Assembly (NCBI GenBank): GCA_002281555.1 | Contig: NCGJ01000002.1 | Span: 434,001 to 498,000 of the forward strand | DNA: 64,000 nucleotides | Source: Hydrogenophilales bacterium 28-61-23 | Lineage (GTDB): Bacteria > Pseudomonadota > Gammaproteobacteria > Burkholderiales > Thiobacillaceae | Direction of reading: 5' to 3' | Notes under the pieces: generated by a model | Databases searched by the model: none | The model's input: the letters and a program-made list of their open reading frames with translations, nothing else | What the model was told of the DNA's origin: nothing | Position numbers and translations under genes: made by a program | Shown: positions 39,001 through 49,032 of the stretch, one piece after another | Layout of the letters: each line of letters opens with the position of its first letter | How positions within the stretch are numbered: position 1 is the first letter of the stretch

Positions 39001-40701
39001 ATGAGCCATCAAGTCCTCGCCCGCAAATGGCGACCGCGCAATTTCTCGCAACTGGTCGGCCAGGAACATGTCGTCCGGGCGCTGTCGAACGCACTGGCGC
39101 AGGGCCGGCTGCATCACGCCTACCTGTTCACCGGCACGCGCGGCGTCGGCAAGACCACGCTGGCGCGCATCCTGGCCAAATGCCTCAACTGCACGCACGA
39201 CGACCACCCCAGCGCCGAACCCTGCGGTGTTTGCCCGGCCTGCACCGAGATCGATGGCGGCCGCTTCATCGACCTGATCGAAATCGACGCCGCCTCCAAC
39301 ACCGGCATCGACAACATGCGCGACGTCATCGAAAACGCGCAGTACGCCCCCACCGCCGGGCGCTACAAGGTCTACATCATCGACGAAGTGCACATGCTGT
39401 CGAAAAACGCCTTCAACGCCATGTTGAAGACGCTGGAAGAGCCGCCCGGCCACGTCATCTTCATCCTCGCCACCACCGACCCGCAAAAAGTCCCGGTCAC
39501 GGTGTTGTCGCGCTGTCTTCAGTTCAACCTCAAGCAAATGCCGCCGGGCCATATCGCCGGGCACTTGAAGAATGTGCTGGAAGCCGAAAACGTCCCGTTC
39601 GAGTCCGGCGCGCTCAGCCTGCTCGCCCGCGCCGCCGCTGGCAGCATGCGCGACGCGCTGTCGCTGACCGACCAGGCCATCGCCTATTGCACCGGCGAAG
39701 TAAAAGAAGACGAAACCCGCGCCATGCTCGGCGTCATCGATCAGGCCTATCTGCTGCCGGTGCTGGAAGCGCTGGCGGCACTTGACGGCCCGCGCTTGAT
39801 GGCCGAAGCGGCGGAACTGGCCGCGCGCGGCTTCTCGTTCGACGCCGCGCTGCAAGACCTGGCCGGCCTGCTGCACCAGATCGCCCTCGCGCAAAGCGTG
39901 CCGGAAGCCGTCGCCGAAGACGCCCCCGAACGCGACCGCCTGTTCGAACTCGCGCGTCAACTCGACCCGGAAAGCGTGCAACTGCATTACCAGATCGCCA
40001 CCCTGGGCCGGCGCGACCTGGAATGGGCGCCCGACGAATACGCCGGCTTCAGCATGACCCTGCTGCGCATGCTGGCGTTCGCGCCGGGCGATGCGCCGGC
40101 CGCACGCGCGCCCGCGCCGGTTTCCGCTGCCGAAAAAGCACCCGCGTCGATTCGTCCCGCCACTGCCGCATTGAGCGCCGGCGTCGCTTCGGCCAACGCG
40201 GCAATCGCCTCGCGCGCGCAAATCAACCTCGCCGCCGCCGCAAACGAACCGTTGGCGCCCGTGCAAGCGGAACAACCGGTCCGGGCCAAACCCGCCCAGA
40301 CCGCTATCGAGCCAGTCGCGGCCGGCAACGACTGGCGCCCGCTCGCCGAAAGCCTGCCCGGCCTGGTGCGCCAACTCGCCATGCAATGCGAGCAGATCGA
40401 ACGCAACGGCACGTTGCTGCGCTTGGCGCTGCCGGAAAGCCAGAAAGCCCTGCTCGCCAGCGTCGGCGACAAGATGCGCGCCGCGTTGGCGGAAAAGCTC
40501 GGCAGCGCAATCAAAGTGGAAATCGATCTGGTGGCGGATACCGGAGGACTATCCCCCGCCGCCGAACGCGCGCGCGAACAGGCCGTGCGCCAGAGCGAGG
40601 CCGAGCAGGCCATCCACAACGATCCCTTTGTACAAACTCTGGTACGCGAATGTGACGCCACCCTCACCAACATCCGCCCCCGCATAGCGGCGGCGGGCTG
40701 A
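39001..40701 (+). CDS. dnaX: DNA polymerase III subunit tau (gamma/tau)
   Basis: 566 aa. The clamp-loader ATPase has Walker [10 protein letters not shown], the zinc-binding Cys cluster [21 protein letters not shown], the DEVHMLS box and the sensor region. It loads the sliding clamp. After residue 360 an Ala/Pro-rich linker leads to the C-terminal polymerase/DnaB-binding part. I see no canonical A AAA AAG slippery site, so production of a short gamma form is not evident. ybaB follows 19 bases later. Confidence 0.96.
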   Translation: MSHQVLARKWRPRNFSQLVGQEHVVRALSNALAQGRLHHAYLFTGTRGVGKTTLARILAKCLNCTHDDHPSAEPCGVCPACTEIDGGRFIDLIEIDAASNTGIDNMRDVIENAQYAPTAGRYKVYIIDEVHMLSKNAFNAMLKTLEEPPGHVIFILATTDPQKVPVTVLSRCLQFNLKQMPPGHIAGHLKNVLEAENVPFESGALSLLARAAAGSMRDALSLTDQAIAYCTGEVKEDETRAMLGVIDQAYLLPVLEALAALDGPRLMAEAAELAARGFSFDAALQDLAGLLHQIALAQSVPEAVAEDAPERDRLFELARQLDPESVQLHYQIATLGRRDLEWAPDEYAGFSMTLLRMLAFAPGDAPAARAPAPVSAAEKAPASIRPATAALSAGVASANAAIASRAQINLAAAANEPLAPVQAEQPVRAKPAQTAIEPVAAGNDWRPLAESLPGLVRQLAMQCEQIERNGTLLRLALPESQKALLASVGDKMRAALAEKLGSAIKVEIDLVADTGGLSPAAERAREQAVRQSEAEQAIHNDPFVQTLVRECDATLTNIRPRIAAAG

Positions 40702-40720
40702 TTTTTTTGAAAGGCAAAAA

Positions 40721-41047
40721 ATGATCAAAGGCGGTATCGGCAACCTGATGAAACAAGCCCAGCAGATGCAGGAAAACATGCAGAAGCTGCAAGCCAAACT
40801 GGCCGAAATGGAAGTCGAGGGCGAATCCGGCGCCGGACTGGTCAAGGTCATCATGACCGGCAAGCACGACGTCAAACGCGTCAGCATCGACCCGTCGCTG
40901 CTGGCCGACGACAAGGACATGCTGGAAGACCTGATCGCCGCCGCCGTCAACGACGCCGTGCGCAAGATCGATGCCTACAGCCAGGAGAAGATGTCCAGCG
41001 CCACCGCCGGTCTGCCGCTGCCGCCGGGGTTCAAACTGCCGTTCTGA
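40721..41047 (+). CDS. ybaB: YbaB/EbfC nucleoid-associated protein
   Basis: 108 aa. The pattern [20 protein letters not shown], then [20 protein letters not shown], is the YbaB/EbfC family, which binds DNA as a dimer. The order dnaX-ybaB-recR is a widely conserved cluster. Confidence 0.95.
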   Translation: MIKGGIGNLMKQAQQMQENMQKLQAKLAEMEVEGESGAGLVKVIMTGKHDVKRVSIDPSLLADDKDMLEDLIAAAVNDAVRKIDAYSQEKMSSATAGLPLPPGFKLPF

Positions 41048-41093
41048 TTTGCGAACCGTCCGAGGCTGCCCGATTCCTGTTGGACAACCATTC

Positions 41094-41126
41094 CGTAGGG
41101 CGGAAAAGCCGAAGGCGCCTTCCGCC
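41094..41126. repeat. Intergenic hairpin repeat, GTAGGGCGGAA type
   Basis: GGCGGAA (41099-41105) pairs with TTCCGCC (41120-41126) around a loop rich in G and C, in the context CGTAGGGCGG. It lies in the 225-base gap between ybaB and recR and belongs to the class of short intergenic repeats also seen at 7841, 58663 and 61072. Confidence 0.6.
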
Positions 41127-41272
41127 ATCAGGCAGGCCATGCTGTAGTGGAGGTGCGAAGATGATGGGCCATGTTGCACACATCGAAAACCGTGGTTTGT
41201 CGCGGTTTTTGCGTTTTCGGTTTTCGCCGTAATGACGGTTTACAAAGAAATCAACGCTTACCGAACGCTTAG

Positions 41273-41869
41273 ATGTCTCTGCCCGGAACCCTTTCCAGTC
41301 TGATCGACGCGCTGCGCGTGCTGCCTGGCGTCGGCCCCAAATCGGCCGCGCGCATGGCTTATCACCTGCTGCAACGCGACCGCCACGGCGCGGCGCGGCT
41401 TTCCGCTTGCCTGCTCGCCGCGCTCGACCAGTTGCATCACTGCCAGCGCTGCAACAATTTCAGCGAAGAGCCGGTGTGCGAAATCTGCGCCAGCCCGCGT
41501 CGCGACGCGCGCCAGTTGTGCGTGGTGGAAATGCCGGCCGATCTGAATAGGCTGGAGGAAACCCAGGCTTACAAGGGCCTGTATTTCGTGTTGATGGGGC
41601 GTTTGAGTCCGCTCGATGGCATCGGCCCGAGGGAAATCGGGCTGGAACGGCTGATCGAACGCGCCCGCGATGGCGTCACCGCCGAGGTCATCCTGGCCAC
41701 CAATTTCACCGCCGAGGGCGAGGCCACCGCGCATTACGCCAGCGAATTGCTGAAGGCGCGCGGCCTCGCCGTCTCCCGCATTGCGCGCGGCTTGCCGGCC
41801 GGCGGCGAACTGGAACATGTCGATGGCATGACCATCGCGCAGGCGCTGCTGGACCGGCGCGCGGTCTGA
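41273..41869 (+). CDS. recR: Recombination mediator RecR
   Basis: 198 aa. The helix-hairpin-helix [18 protein letters not shown], the zinc cluster [16 protein letters not shown] and the Toprim domain ([26 protein letters not shown]) are complete. RecR acts with RecF and RecO to load RecA on gapped DNA. The gene lies 225 bases after ybaB and 8 bases before the HDOD gene. Confidence 0.96.
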   Translation: MSLPGTLSSLIDALRVLPGVGPKSAARMAYHLLQRDRHGAARLSACLLAALDQLHHCQRCNNFSEEPVCEICASPRRDARQLCVVEMPADLNRLEETQAYKGLYFVLMGRLSPLDGIGPREIGLERLIERARDGVTAEVILATNFTAEGEATAHYASELLKARGLAVSRIARGLPAGGELEHVDGMTIAQALLDRRAV

Positions 41870-41877
41870 AAGAAAGC

Positions 41878-43401
41878 ATGACGACACAACATAGCAAAAC
41901 GCCCCTGGAAAAATTGTTGGCGGAAATGGACAAGGGCGGCGATTTTCCCGCCCTGTCGAGCACCATCGGCGAGATCAATCGTGCCGTCGGCGACGAGAAC
42001 AGTCGCGCCGGCCGGATTACCGAGATCATCCTGCGCGATATCGCGTTGACCAAGAAACTGCTCCGCCTGGTCAATGCCGCCCACTACGGCGCTTTCGGCG
42101 GCCAGCCGATCAGCACCATTTCGCGCGCCGTGGTCATCCTCGGCTTCGATGCCGTGCGCAACGTGGCGGTCGCGTTGATGCTGTTCGAGCACCTGCAGAA
42201 CCACGCCAATGTCGACCTGTTGCGCGCCGAGGCGATAGACAGTTTCTATCGCGGCGTCCTCGGTCGCCTGCTGTCGTCCAGCGCCGGTGTGCGCGACGGG
42301 GAGGAGGCCTTCATCAGCGCACTGTTCCGAGATCTGGGCCGGCTCTTGGCGCGTTTCCACTTCTTCGAGCAGACCGAGCGGGCCGACCGGCTGGCGGAGG
42401 AGGAAATGCTGGATGAGCAGACGGCAAGCCGCCGGGTATTGGGCGCGAGTTACGACGAATTGGGCCTGGCCATCGCCCGGCACTGGCATTTCCCGTCCAA
42501 CATCCTGCATGCGATGGCGCCCATCGCGGCCGCCCCGCGCAAGAAGGCCAACATGTCGGACAACGACCGCCTGCAAATCGTGGCGAACATGGCGCGCGAG
42601 CTGCATCGCAGCGTTGCCGGCAAGACGCCGGAAGAGCAGGAACACGCAATCGATGTCCTCTACCTGCGCTATCGGGAAGTCGCCCAGATCAGCCGCGAGA
42701 GTCTGCTGGAAACCGCCTACAAGGCCGCGCATGCGCTACGCGCCGAAACGGCCCTCATCGACGTCAATATCGGCAAGAGCCCGCTGATACAGCAATTGCT
42801 GCAGGAGCCGAACGGAAAAACCGGGGCGGAAGACGACGCCTCGGGCGAGGCGGCAATGCCTGAGGAGGCGCAGCGGGAAAGCCCGGAGAACGATGCGACC
42901 AGCCTGCTCGCCATGGGCATGCAGGACATGACCGCGATGATGCTCGGGCAATTCCACCTGGCCGACATCTTCAAGCTGGTGGCGGAACTGTTTTTTCGCA
43001 CCGAACTGTTCGACCATGTCCTGGTCTGCGTGCTCGACCGAACCAGCCAGAGCCTGGTCGGCCGGGTCGGCCTGGGCCCGCATGCCGCGAAGATGCGCGG
43101 CGTCTTCCGCATACCGCTCTCTTTTGCGCCGGACGTATTCCACGCCGCCACCTCGAAGGGGCAGGACATCCTGATTTCCGACGCAACCGCGGATAACATT
43201 CGCGACCGGATACCGGAATGGCATGTAGACGCCTTCCACGCGCATGCTTTTTTGCTGTTGCCCATCATGATCAACAACCAACCGCTGGGCCTGATTTACG
43301 CTGACAAGATCGATCAGCCGCTGCAGATTCCCAACCATCTGCTCGGCCTGCTCAAGGTCTTGCGCAATCAGGCCGCGCTGGCTCTACGCCAGAAACTTTG
43401 A
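41878..43401 (+). CDS. HDOD-domain protein with a C-terminal GAF domain
   Basis: 507 aa. Residues 15-215 match an HDOD domain (FPALSSTIGEINRAV, IILRDIALTKKLLRLVNAAH, ISRAVVILGFDAVRNVAVAL). After an acidic linker (about 300-335), residues 350-505 resemble a GAF domain (FKLVAELFFRTELFDHVLVC, GLIYADKIDQPLQIPN). HDOD proteins take part in signalling and stress responses without a known catalytic reaction. The spacing suggests cotranscription with recR and purB. Confidence 0.85.
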   Translation: MTTQHSKTPLEKLLAEMDKGGDFPALSSTIGEINRAVGDENSRAGRITEIILRDIALTKKLLRLVNAAHYGAFGGQPISTISRAVVILGFDAVRNVAVALMLFEHLQNHANVDLLRAEAIDSFYRGVLGRLLSSSAGVRDGEEAFISALFRDLGRLLARFHFFEQTERADRLAEEEMLDEQTASRRVLGASYDELGLAIARHWHFPSNILHAMAPIAAAPRKKANMSDNDRLQIVANMARELHRSVAGKTPEEQEHAIDVLYLRYREVAQISRESLLETAYKAAHALRAETALIDVNIGKSPLIQQLLQEPNGKTGAEDDASGEAAMPEEAQRESPENDATSLLAMGMQDMTAMMLGQFHLADIFKLVAELFFRTELFDHVLVCVLDRTSQSLVGRVGLGPHAAKMRGVFRIPLSFAPDVFHAATSKGQDILISDATADNIRDRIPEWHVDAFHAHAFLLLPIMINNQPLGLIYADKIDQPLQIPNHLLGLLKVLRNQAALALRQKL

Positions 43402-44805
<1,404 letters not shown>

Positions 44806-44875
44806 GGTGGCCGCAAGCTATGATCCGCTAGCTGAGCAGAAATAATTCCGCTCCGGACCAACACAGGGAGGTGCC

Positions 44876-45622
44876 ATGTCCAAGCTCGGTTTCCAGCAGC
44901 AAAAACTTCGCCAACTGGCCGGTTTTGAAGTCGTCGGCCCGTTTGAAGACAATCTGCACCGTCTTACCTGCATCGTCGGAGAATTGTTGGCGGCGCGCCG
45001 CGTCTCGTTGATGCTGCTCGATGTCGCGCCCGGCAAAGGCGCGAATCTGAAATTAACCGCGCTGTGCGGCGAACTGCCCGAGGCGGCCTGGAAGGAAGAG
45101 CCGGCTCCCGGCCAGGGCATTGCCGGTCAGGTTCTGGCCAGCGGCGTCAGCATCCGGGTGGCCAGCATCGGCCGCTCGGCCTGGAAACGACAAGCCCGCC
45201 ATGCCGGCGAACCGGGCGGCTTTATGGCCTGCCCGGTGCTCCTGGCCGGTCGACCGGCCGGGGTGCTCAACATCAGCCAGCCGATCGATCGCGGCCGCTT
45301 TTCCGCGTCGGATCAGGCCAACGCCGAATTCGCCGGCCTGCTCATCGGCCGCGCCATTCAGGCCGGTCGACTCGACCGCATGCTCGATTCCCGCTTCGCC
45401 CAGATGGCCTTCTCGCTGGAAGGAGCAACCGATTCCGTTTCGGTGCTTTCCCTGTCCGCGCATGAACCGGACAAGGTCGCCAAAATGCTCGCGCGCGGCT
45501 TCTACCGCGAACTGCGCCACTGCGGTTTCACGCCCAACCAGGTCATCCACGCCGCCAGCGAAATCATTTCCGAACTGACCCGCAGCCTGAACCGCCACAA
45601 GAAGCGGCTCGGTAGCGAGTGA
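44876..45622 (+). CDS. GAF-domain protein
   Basis: 248 aa with ribosome-binding site GGGAGG. A GAF-like domain spans about 15-170 (RLTCIVGELLAARRVSLMLL, PGQGIAGQVLASG, GRPAGVLNISQPIDRGRF). The C-terminal helices contain no known output domain. It could be a soluble sensor or a partner of a regulatory protein. Confidence 0.8.
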   Translation: MSKLGFQQQKLRQLAGFEVVGPFEDNLHRLTCIVGELLAARRVSLMLLDVAPGKGANLKLTALCGELPEAAWKEEPAPGQGIAGQVLASGVSIRVASIGRSAWKRQARHAGEPGGFMACPVLLAGRPAGVLNISQPIDRGRFSASDQANAEFAGLLIGRAIQAGRLDRMLDSRFAQMAFSLEGATDSVSVLSLSAHEPDKVAKMLARGFYRELRHCGFTPNQVIHAASEIISELTRSLNRHKKRLGSE

Positions 45623-45659
45623 TCCCGTCTCCCTTGCCAGGTGCCGCCGAAGCGATCAG

Positions 45660-45677
45660 ACCAGTCTCCTGACTAGT
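45660..45677. promoter_or_regulatory. Near-palindrome before the Phd-type antitoxin
   Basis: ACCAGTC and GACTAGT (one mismatch, 4-base spacer) lie 12 bases upstream of the antitoxin start. It is a candidate operator for antitoxin autoregulation. Confidence 0.45.
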
Positions 45678-45689
45678 TTAGGGGGCGCC

Positions 45690-45947
45690 ATGCAAACCTG
45701 GCCCGTTCAAGACGCGAAAGCGCGATTCAGTGAATTCCTTGCGGCATGCATTGCCGAAGGCCCCCAGATGGTGACCAAGCGCGGCGCGGAGGCTGCCGTG
45801 CTCATACCTGTAGAGGATTGGCGCAGATTGCAGGCTTCCGCAAGACCTTCCTTGAAGCAACTCCTTTTGTCCGATGCTGGGCGGGGCGATCTTGTTTTGC
45901 CTGCGCGGGGGCAAGCGCGTCGGCGCACTGTGCAAGAAATGGAATGA
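45690..45947 (+). CDS. Phd/YefM-family antitoxin
   Basis: 85 aa. The N-terminus (TWPVQDAKARFSEFLAAC, then GPQMVTKRGAEAAVLIP) is a Phd/YefM fold. The C-terminal segment would neutralise a PIN-type toxin. The toxin frame immediately downstream is broken, so the antitoxin may now be an orphan. Confidence 0.85.
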   Translation: MQTWPVQDAKARFSEFLAACIAEGPQMVTKRGAEAAVLIPVEDWRRLQASARPSLKQLLLSDAGRGDLVLPARGQARRRTVQEME

Positions 45948-45950
45948 AGC

Positions 45951-46205
45951 CTGTTTTTGCTCGACACCAACGTCATCTCGGAATTGCGCGGACAAAAACC
46001 TCACGGCGCTGTCCTTGCCTGGATTGAGGCCACGGAAGACAAGGATATTTACGTTTCAGCGGTGACATTGAGCGAAATTCAAGCCGGAATAGAAATAACC
46101 CGTGAGCAAGACCCGAATTAAGCTGTGCAAATTGAGCGATGGCTGAATCTTTTGGCTTTGACGTACAACGTGTTGCCAAGCGTTCATCGTACTGTCGAAA
46201 TATGA
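45951..46205 (+). pseudogene. Decayed VapC-type (PIN domain) toxin
   Basis: Reading from CTG at 45951, in the same frame as the antitoxin, gives LFLLDTNVISELRGQKPHG, the start of a PIN-domain toxin with its first catalytic Asp, then VSAVTLSEIQAGIEI. The usual ATG is replaced by CTG; a TAA (46119-46121) interrupts the frame at DPN, after which AVQIERWLNLLALTYNVLP continues to a stop at 46203. Lost start, internal stop and a truncated C-terminus mark it as non-functional. Confidence 0.82.
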
Positions 46206-46266
46206 ATTCTGTCGATTCCCCGGCAATGCAAATTTAAAAATCGAAGCCGATTCTTAAATTGTTAAT

Positions 46267-46803
46267 TTATGGTAAGCATTTGTTTTCGGTCAAAAGACAT
46301 TGGCCATGTTTTCGGAAAAAGTAGTTGGCTAAAACCTGTGGCGTGGAGCTGCCGCTTAACTTGTAACGCTCTGATATGCCTTCGCCTACTTTAAAGCTGC
46401 CGTCAGGTTGGGGAATTAATTTATTAAAAATAATGGATAGATATAGGTTGTTATCCTGGTCTGTTTTGACATGATTGACGGCGATCTGAGCCAAACCATC
46501 TCTTTTTGTTTTGGCGAGCAGCGTGCCAACATAAGTTATAGGGTTGATAGCCTTGTCTCTGTTTATATAGTATTGAGATGGCACTCCAGATTTCTCTATC
46601 TCCGCATCAAGAGATTCGGCAAACTTGTGCGAGAACGTAAATAATGTTGCTGACATTCTGATGTCATCATATGCGCTATTCAGTCCCTCGCCCGCAACAA
46701 TTAATATGCCATTATGGTTTTGTTTCGCCGTTTTATCTATGACTGGCTGTGAAGAGCAGCCAATAACAAAAAACAGAACAATAATTGCTAACATATTCCT
46801 CAT
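46267..46803 (-). CDS. Hypothetical lipoprotein
   Basis: 178 aa from the ATG at 46803 (AGGAG upstream). A hydrophobic stretch ends in the lipobox FVIGC. The rest is polar and matches no family I know (QYYINRDKAINPITYVGTLL). It is last in the cassette-like array. An AT-rich hairpin (AATTTAAGAATCG type, about 46225-46255) follows the stop. Base composition is clearly lower in GC than in the core genes, in line with acquisition. Confidence 0.7.
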   Translation of the reverse strand: MRNMLAIIVLFFVIGCSSQPVIDKTAKQNHNGILIVAGEGLNSAYDDIRMSATLFTFSHKFAESLDAEIEKSGVPSQYYINRDKAINPITYVGTLLAKTKRDGLAQIAVNHVKTDQDNNLYLSIIFNKLIPQPDGSFKVGEGISERYKLSGSSTPQVLANYFFRKHGQCLLTENKCLP

Positions 46804-46826
46804 TTGAACTCCTAAATAATAGGGGT

Positions 46827-46929
46827 GGGCCACAGTTTCGTGGGGCGGGGGAAGAGAAAAAACCGCGGTCTGTCTCCAATGCCGTTTGCCAATGCCGTTA
46901 TGTCCCCTATTGATTTCCTATTGTTAGGC
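46827..46929. repeat. REP-like element replacing an attC site
   Basis: The region after the GCCTAAC core at 46923-46929 contains AATGCCGTT twice and CCGCGGTCTGTCTCC (and CCCCTATT on the other side), a style of sequence seen in REP elements of proteobacteria. No matching GTTRRRY core is found, so the attC of this cassette seems interrupted or lost. Confidence 0.45.
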
Positions 46930-47466
46930 TTCACTCTCTTCTCCATCAATAATAAAACCTATTTTTCTCTTGGGAGATTCTGGTGGGTTAATTGGCTGCA
47001 CGTAACATAACAACTGCACAGTGTTTTGGTGTGACAAAACAATACAAGGGACACCGTTGACCGTGCCCTCTATTCGGATGCCATGAAAACTCTCTTGGGC
47101 TAGCGCATTAACATCAACTTGAACGCCGCCGTGCAATATGGCCAGAATTGCCGGCTGCACACCTTCCGGTAGTTGCTTACGCCACTCAGTTACCGCACTT
47201 GCTAAACGCCGCATCAATACGCTGGCGCTTTGATATTTATTTCTCTCTTCTGGAGTTGGTGGTTTTAATAGCTCCGGATCAATTCTTGGGAAGTTGACTT
47301 CTGGCTGCCTATATGCGCCAATATTTGGTAACTTATATGCCTCCATGCCTTTTAAAGCCTCTTTGATTGAAGATGTGGCATCCAGTTTTTTCAATGCCTC
47401 CCTCATGGCATTGATGCCACTTGTTTGTGCAGCCATTTGGTCAGCGAGCTTTTTAATGTTATCCAT
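46924..47466 (-). CDS. Hypothetical cassette protein
   Basis: 180 aa from the ATG at 47466. The stop TAA is part of the core GCCTAAC. The N-terminal 40 residues form a probable coiled coil (KKLADQMAAQTSGINAMREA); the C-terminal part is an alpha/beta fold (AILHGGVQVDVNALAQESFH). No family recognised. Start lies 20 bases beyond the upstream attC. Confidence 0.7.
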   Translation of the reverse strand: MDNIKKLADQMAAQTSGINAMREALKKLDATSSIKEALKGMEAYKLPNIGAYRQPEVNFPRIDPELLKPPTPEERNKYQSASVLMRRLASAVTEWRKQLPEGVQPAILAILHGGVQVDVNALAQESFHGIRIEGTVNGVPCIVLSHQNTVQLLCYVQPINPPESPKRKIGFIIDGEESEA

Positions 47467-47485
47467 GAATGGTTCCAATGTGAGC

Positions 47486-47557
47486 GCCTAACGTAAAGGA
47501 GAGGGGCGGCCAAAATGCGCAGCATTTTGGCCGCCCCTCTCGACCAACAAGTTAGCG
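47486..47557 (-). other. attC-like recombination site
   Basis: On the minus strand the 72-base site runs from CGCTAAC (which includes the stop of the lipoprotein gene) to GTTAGGC. Between them lies a perfect 20-base stem: GAGAGGGGCGGCCAAAATGC (47499-47518) against 47522-47541. The core-to-core layout and the palindromic arm are those of integron attC sites. Confidence 0.75.
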
Positions 47558-47803
47558 GCCAACTTCACCCCAAGCTGGCCCATATGGTGTTGCGCAATAA
47601 CATGCGGCACCCTCAACTAAAGGCGAAGGCAATAGACAGCGACCAGCAGGTGAATTGCAGTATTGCGAATAACGGACCGTTTGAATTGGAATGCTAATAG
47701 AGCCACCACCTGCGTCGCCTTCGCCAGTGATGCCCCCCATGGCGCAGCCACCTAATAAAATAGAAACCGTAATGGATGGGAGCAATAGAGGTGGTGTTTT
47801 CAT
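47552..47803 (-). CDS. Small lipoprotein, Cys-rich C-terminus
   Basis: 83 aa with lipobox LLGGC followed by AMGGITGEGDAGGGS. The C-terminal part has four Cys (YCNSPAGRC, ACYCATPYGPAWGE). Its beginning is a paralogue of the lipoprotein 8 bases upstream (GGCATGG, NAGGG). The stop codon lies inside the attC core, a typical cassette ending. Function unknown. Confidence 0.72.
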   Translation of the reverse strand: MKTPPLLLPSITVSILLGGCAMGGITGEGDAGGGSISIPIQTVRYSQYCNSPAGRCLLPSPLVEGAACYCATPYGPAWGEVGR

Positions 47804-47811
47804 GGCCTTGA

Positions 47812-48012
47812 TTATTTCGCAGTTTCAGTTTTGCAATTCCCAGATGATGCGCCTGGCATATTTACGCAGGGTGTTACATCTGCATTTATTGGTCCAACAC
47901 TTACATTGCCGCCGCCGGCGTTGCCATTACCCATAGCAGTTCCGCCTGTAGCACAGCCACCAATGGTGATAGAGCACAACGCACCAAACAGAATAACCAT
48001 CAAATTACTCAT
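47812..48012 (-). CDS. Small lipoprotein, paralogue of the next gene
   Basis: 66 aa from the ATG at 48012 (GGAGAGA upstream). Lipobox IGGC is followed by ATGGTAMGNGNAGGG, matching the downstream gene. Two Cys near the end (PCVNMPGASSGNCK). It is the first gene of a two-gene cassette. Confidence 0.72.
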   Translation of the reverse strand: MSNLMVILFGALCSITIGGCATGGTAMGNGNAGGGNVSVGPINADVTPCVNMPGASSGNCKTETAK

Positions 48013-48034
48013 GTGATCTCTCCTATTAAATAAA

Positions 48035-48264
48035 CGCTAACGACGCTGTAGAAAAACCCGCTCAGGGGCCAAACAAACAAATTTTCGGGGTGGCTTACCC
48101 CTTCCCCGATCAGAGATCGTTGAATACAGGCGATTTTGAGCGGTCGATTTTTCGTCATTTCAGGTTGGGAATTAGAAAAGTGGGTTTTTCTACAGCCTCA
48201 ACGTGAAGTTGAGGGGCGCTGCGTCGCTTTTTGGCGCAGCGTCTCCTCGAACGTAGTGTTATGC
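48035..48264 (-). other. attC-like site split by a small mobile element
   Basis: The minus-strand site begins with GCATAAC (48258-48264) and ends with GTTAGCG (48035-48041). Its arms pair (GAGGAGACGCTGCG with CGCAGCGCCCCTC). A 157-base element (48043-48199) sits between the last arm and the GTTAGCG core. Without it the site would be about 73 bases. Confidence 0.65.
48043..48199. mobile_element. 157-base MITE-like insertion
   Basis: The ends are inverted repeats (GCTGTAGAAAAACCC and GGGTTTTTCTACAGC, with one mismatch further out). A 4-base direct repeat AACG flanks it (48039-48042 and 48200-48203). It has no coding capacity. Terminal repeats, duplication and size fit a MITE moved by a transposase acting in trans. 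Confidence 0.75.
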
Positions 48265-48271
48265 ATGATGG

Positions 48272-48985
48272 TTAGCAATTGACATACCGAATGGGATTCG
48301 CGGCCCCCCGTTTGGACATGCCTGCAACTGACTTGTACCGAAGACTGGTTCGGGTGGCTTCATCAGCGCGCACTCCATTGAAACCCCACCGATCACCGAT
48401 TTGATACCACTCGTTGATTATGTAGACCTCTCGTGTGAGTCCACGGTAAGTGGCGACGGCATATTTCGCTTTGTTTCTTCTCGGCCCAACGACCCACTTC
48501 TTGCGCGTAGCGTCGTAAATCTCAATTGGGGTCATTTCTCGATCAAACAGCTTATTGATGTTGATGAGCAACACCGGTTCGTCGGTTGCAAACGGAGGAG
48601 CCGAGTACATAGCGATAACTTCTTCTGTGGTCTTGATACCGAAGTCTGTGGAATAGTGTCCGCTTTGGAGATTTGATAGATTGGGGATGCCGACGAAATC
48701 AATAACGGCGGCCTCGACCTCGAATGCAGCGCGTTCAGTGAGCCCGTGACGAAGCACAAAATATTCAACGGACTTATTGGACTTCTCAATCGCTCTAATA
48801 CGGTCAAGTTTGTCTGACTCGGTTACGTCGGCTAATGCGCAGGCGACGTGTTCAAACACTCGATTCCCCTTGCCTTTGCCGACGTAGAAAACTTCCTTAT
48901 TGGTTGGGTCGCGAAGGAAATAGACGTAGTAGTCAAGCTGCTCGATAACCGACTGCGGGAACACTGGCGCCTCCTTAGTAATCAT
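48272..48985 (-). CDS. GIY-YIG domain protein (LEM-3-like type)
   Basis: 237 aa from the ATG at 48985, directly after the core GTTATGC. The N-terminal domain has YYVYFLRDP and FYVGKGKGNRVFEH, the two motifs of the GIY-YIG fold in its LEM-3-like form. The remainder (about 120-237) is a separate domain with no match I can name. Proteins of this kind occur in mobile regions and integron cassettes. Nuclease activity is possible but unproven. Confidence 0.78.
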   Translation of the reverse strand: MITKEAPVFPQSVIEQLDYYVYFLRDPTNKEVFYVGKGKGNRVFEHVACALADVTESDKLDRIRAIEKSNKSVEYFVLRHGLTERAAFEVEAAVIDFVGIPNLSNLQSGHYSTDFGIKTTEEVIAMYSAPPFATDEPVLLININKLFDREMTPIEIYDATRKKWVVGPRRNKAKYAVATYRGLTREVYIINEWYQIGDRWGFNGVRADEATRTSLRYKSVAGMSKRGAANPIRYVNC

Positions 48986-49032
48986 GCATAACGTTGATAT
49001 TCGCCCCAAAACGGGGCCGTAAAGTGTTATCC
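48986..49032 (-). other. attC-like recombination site (short)
   Basis: On the minus strand GGATAAC (containing the stop of the upstream frame) leads to GTTATGC 47 bases on. Between them GGCCCC and GGGGC pair. It is shorter than usual attC sites, but the core pair and the position between two frames support it. Confidence 0.6.

Noticed and set aside
39001-40701. Programmed frameshift in dnaX to make a gamma form
   Set aside because: The only A-rich stretch (near 40127-40133) is not the A AAA AAG heptamer in the right frame and no stem follows clearly.
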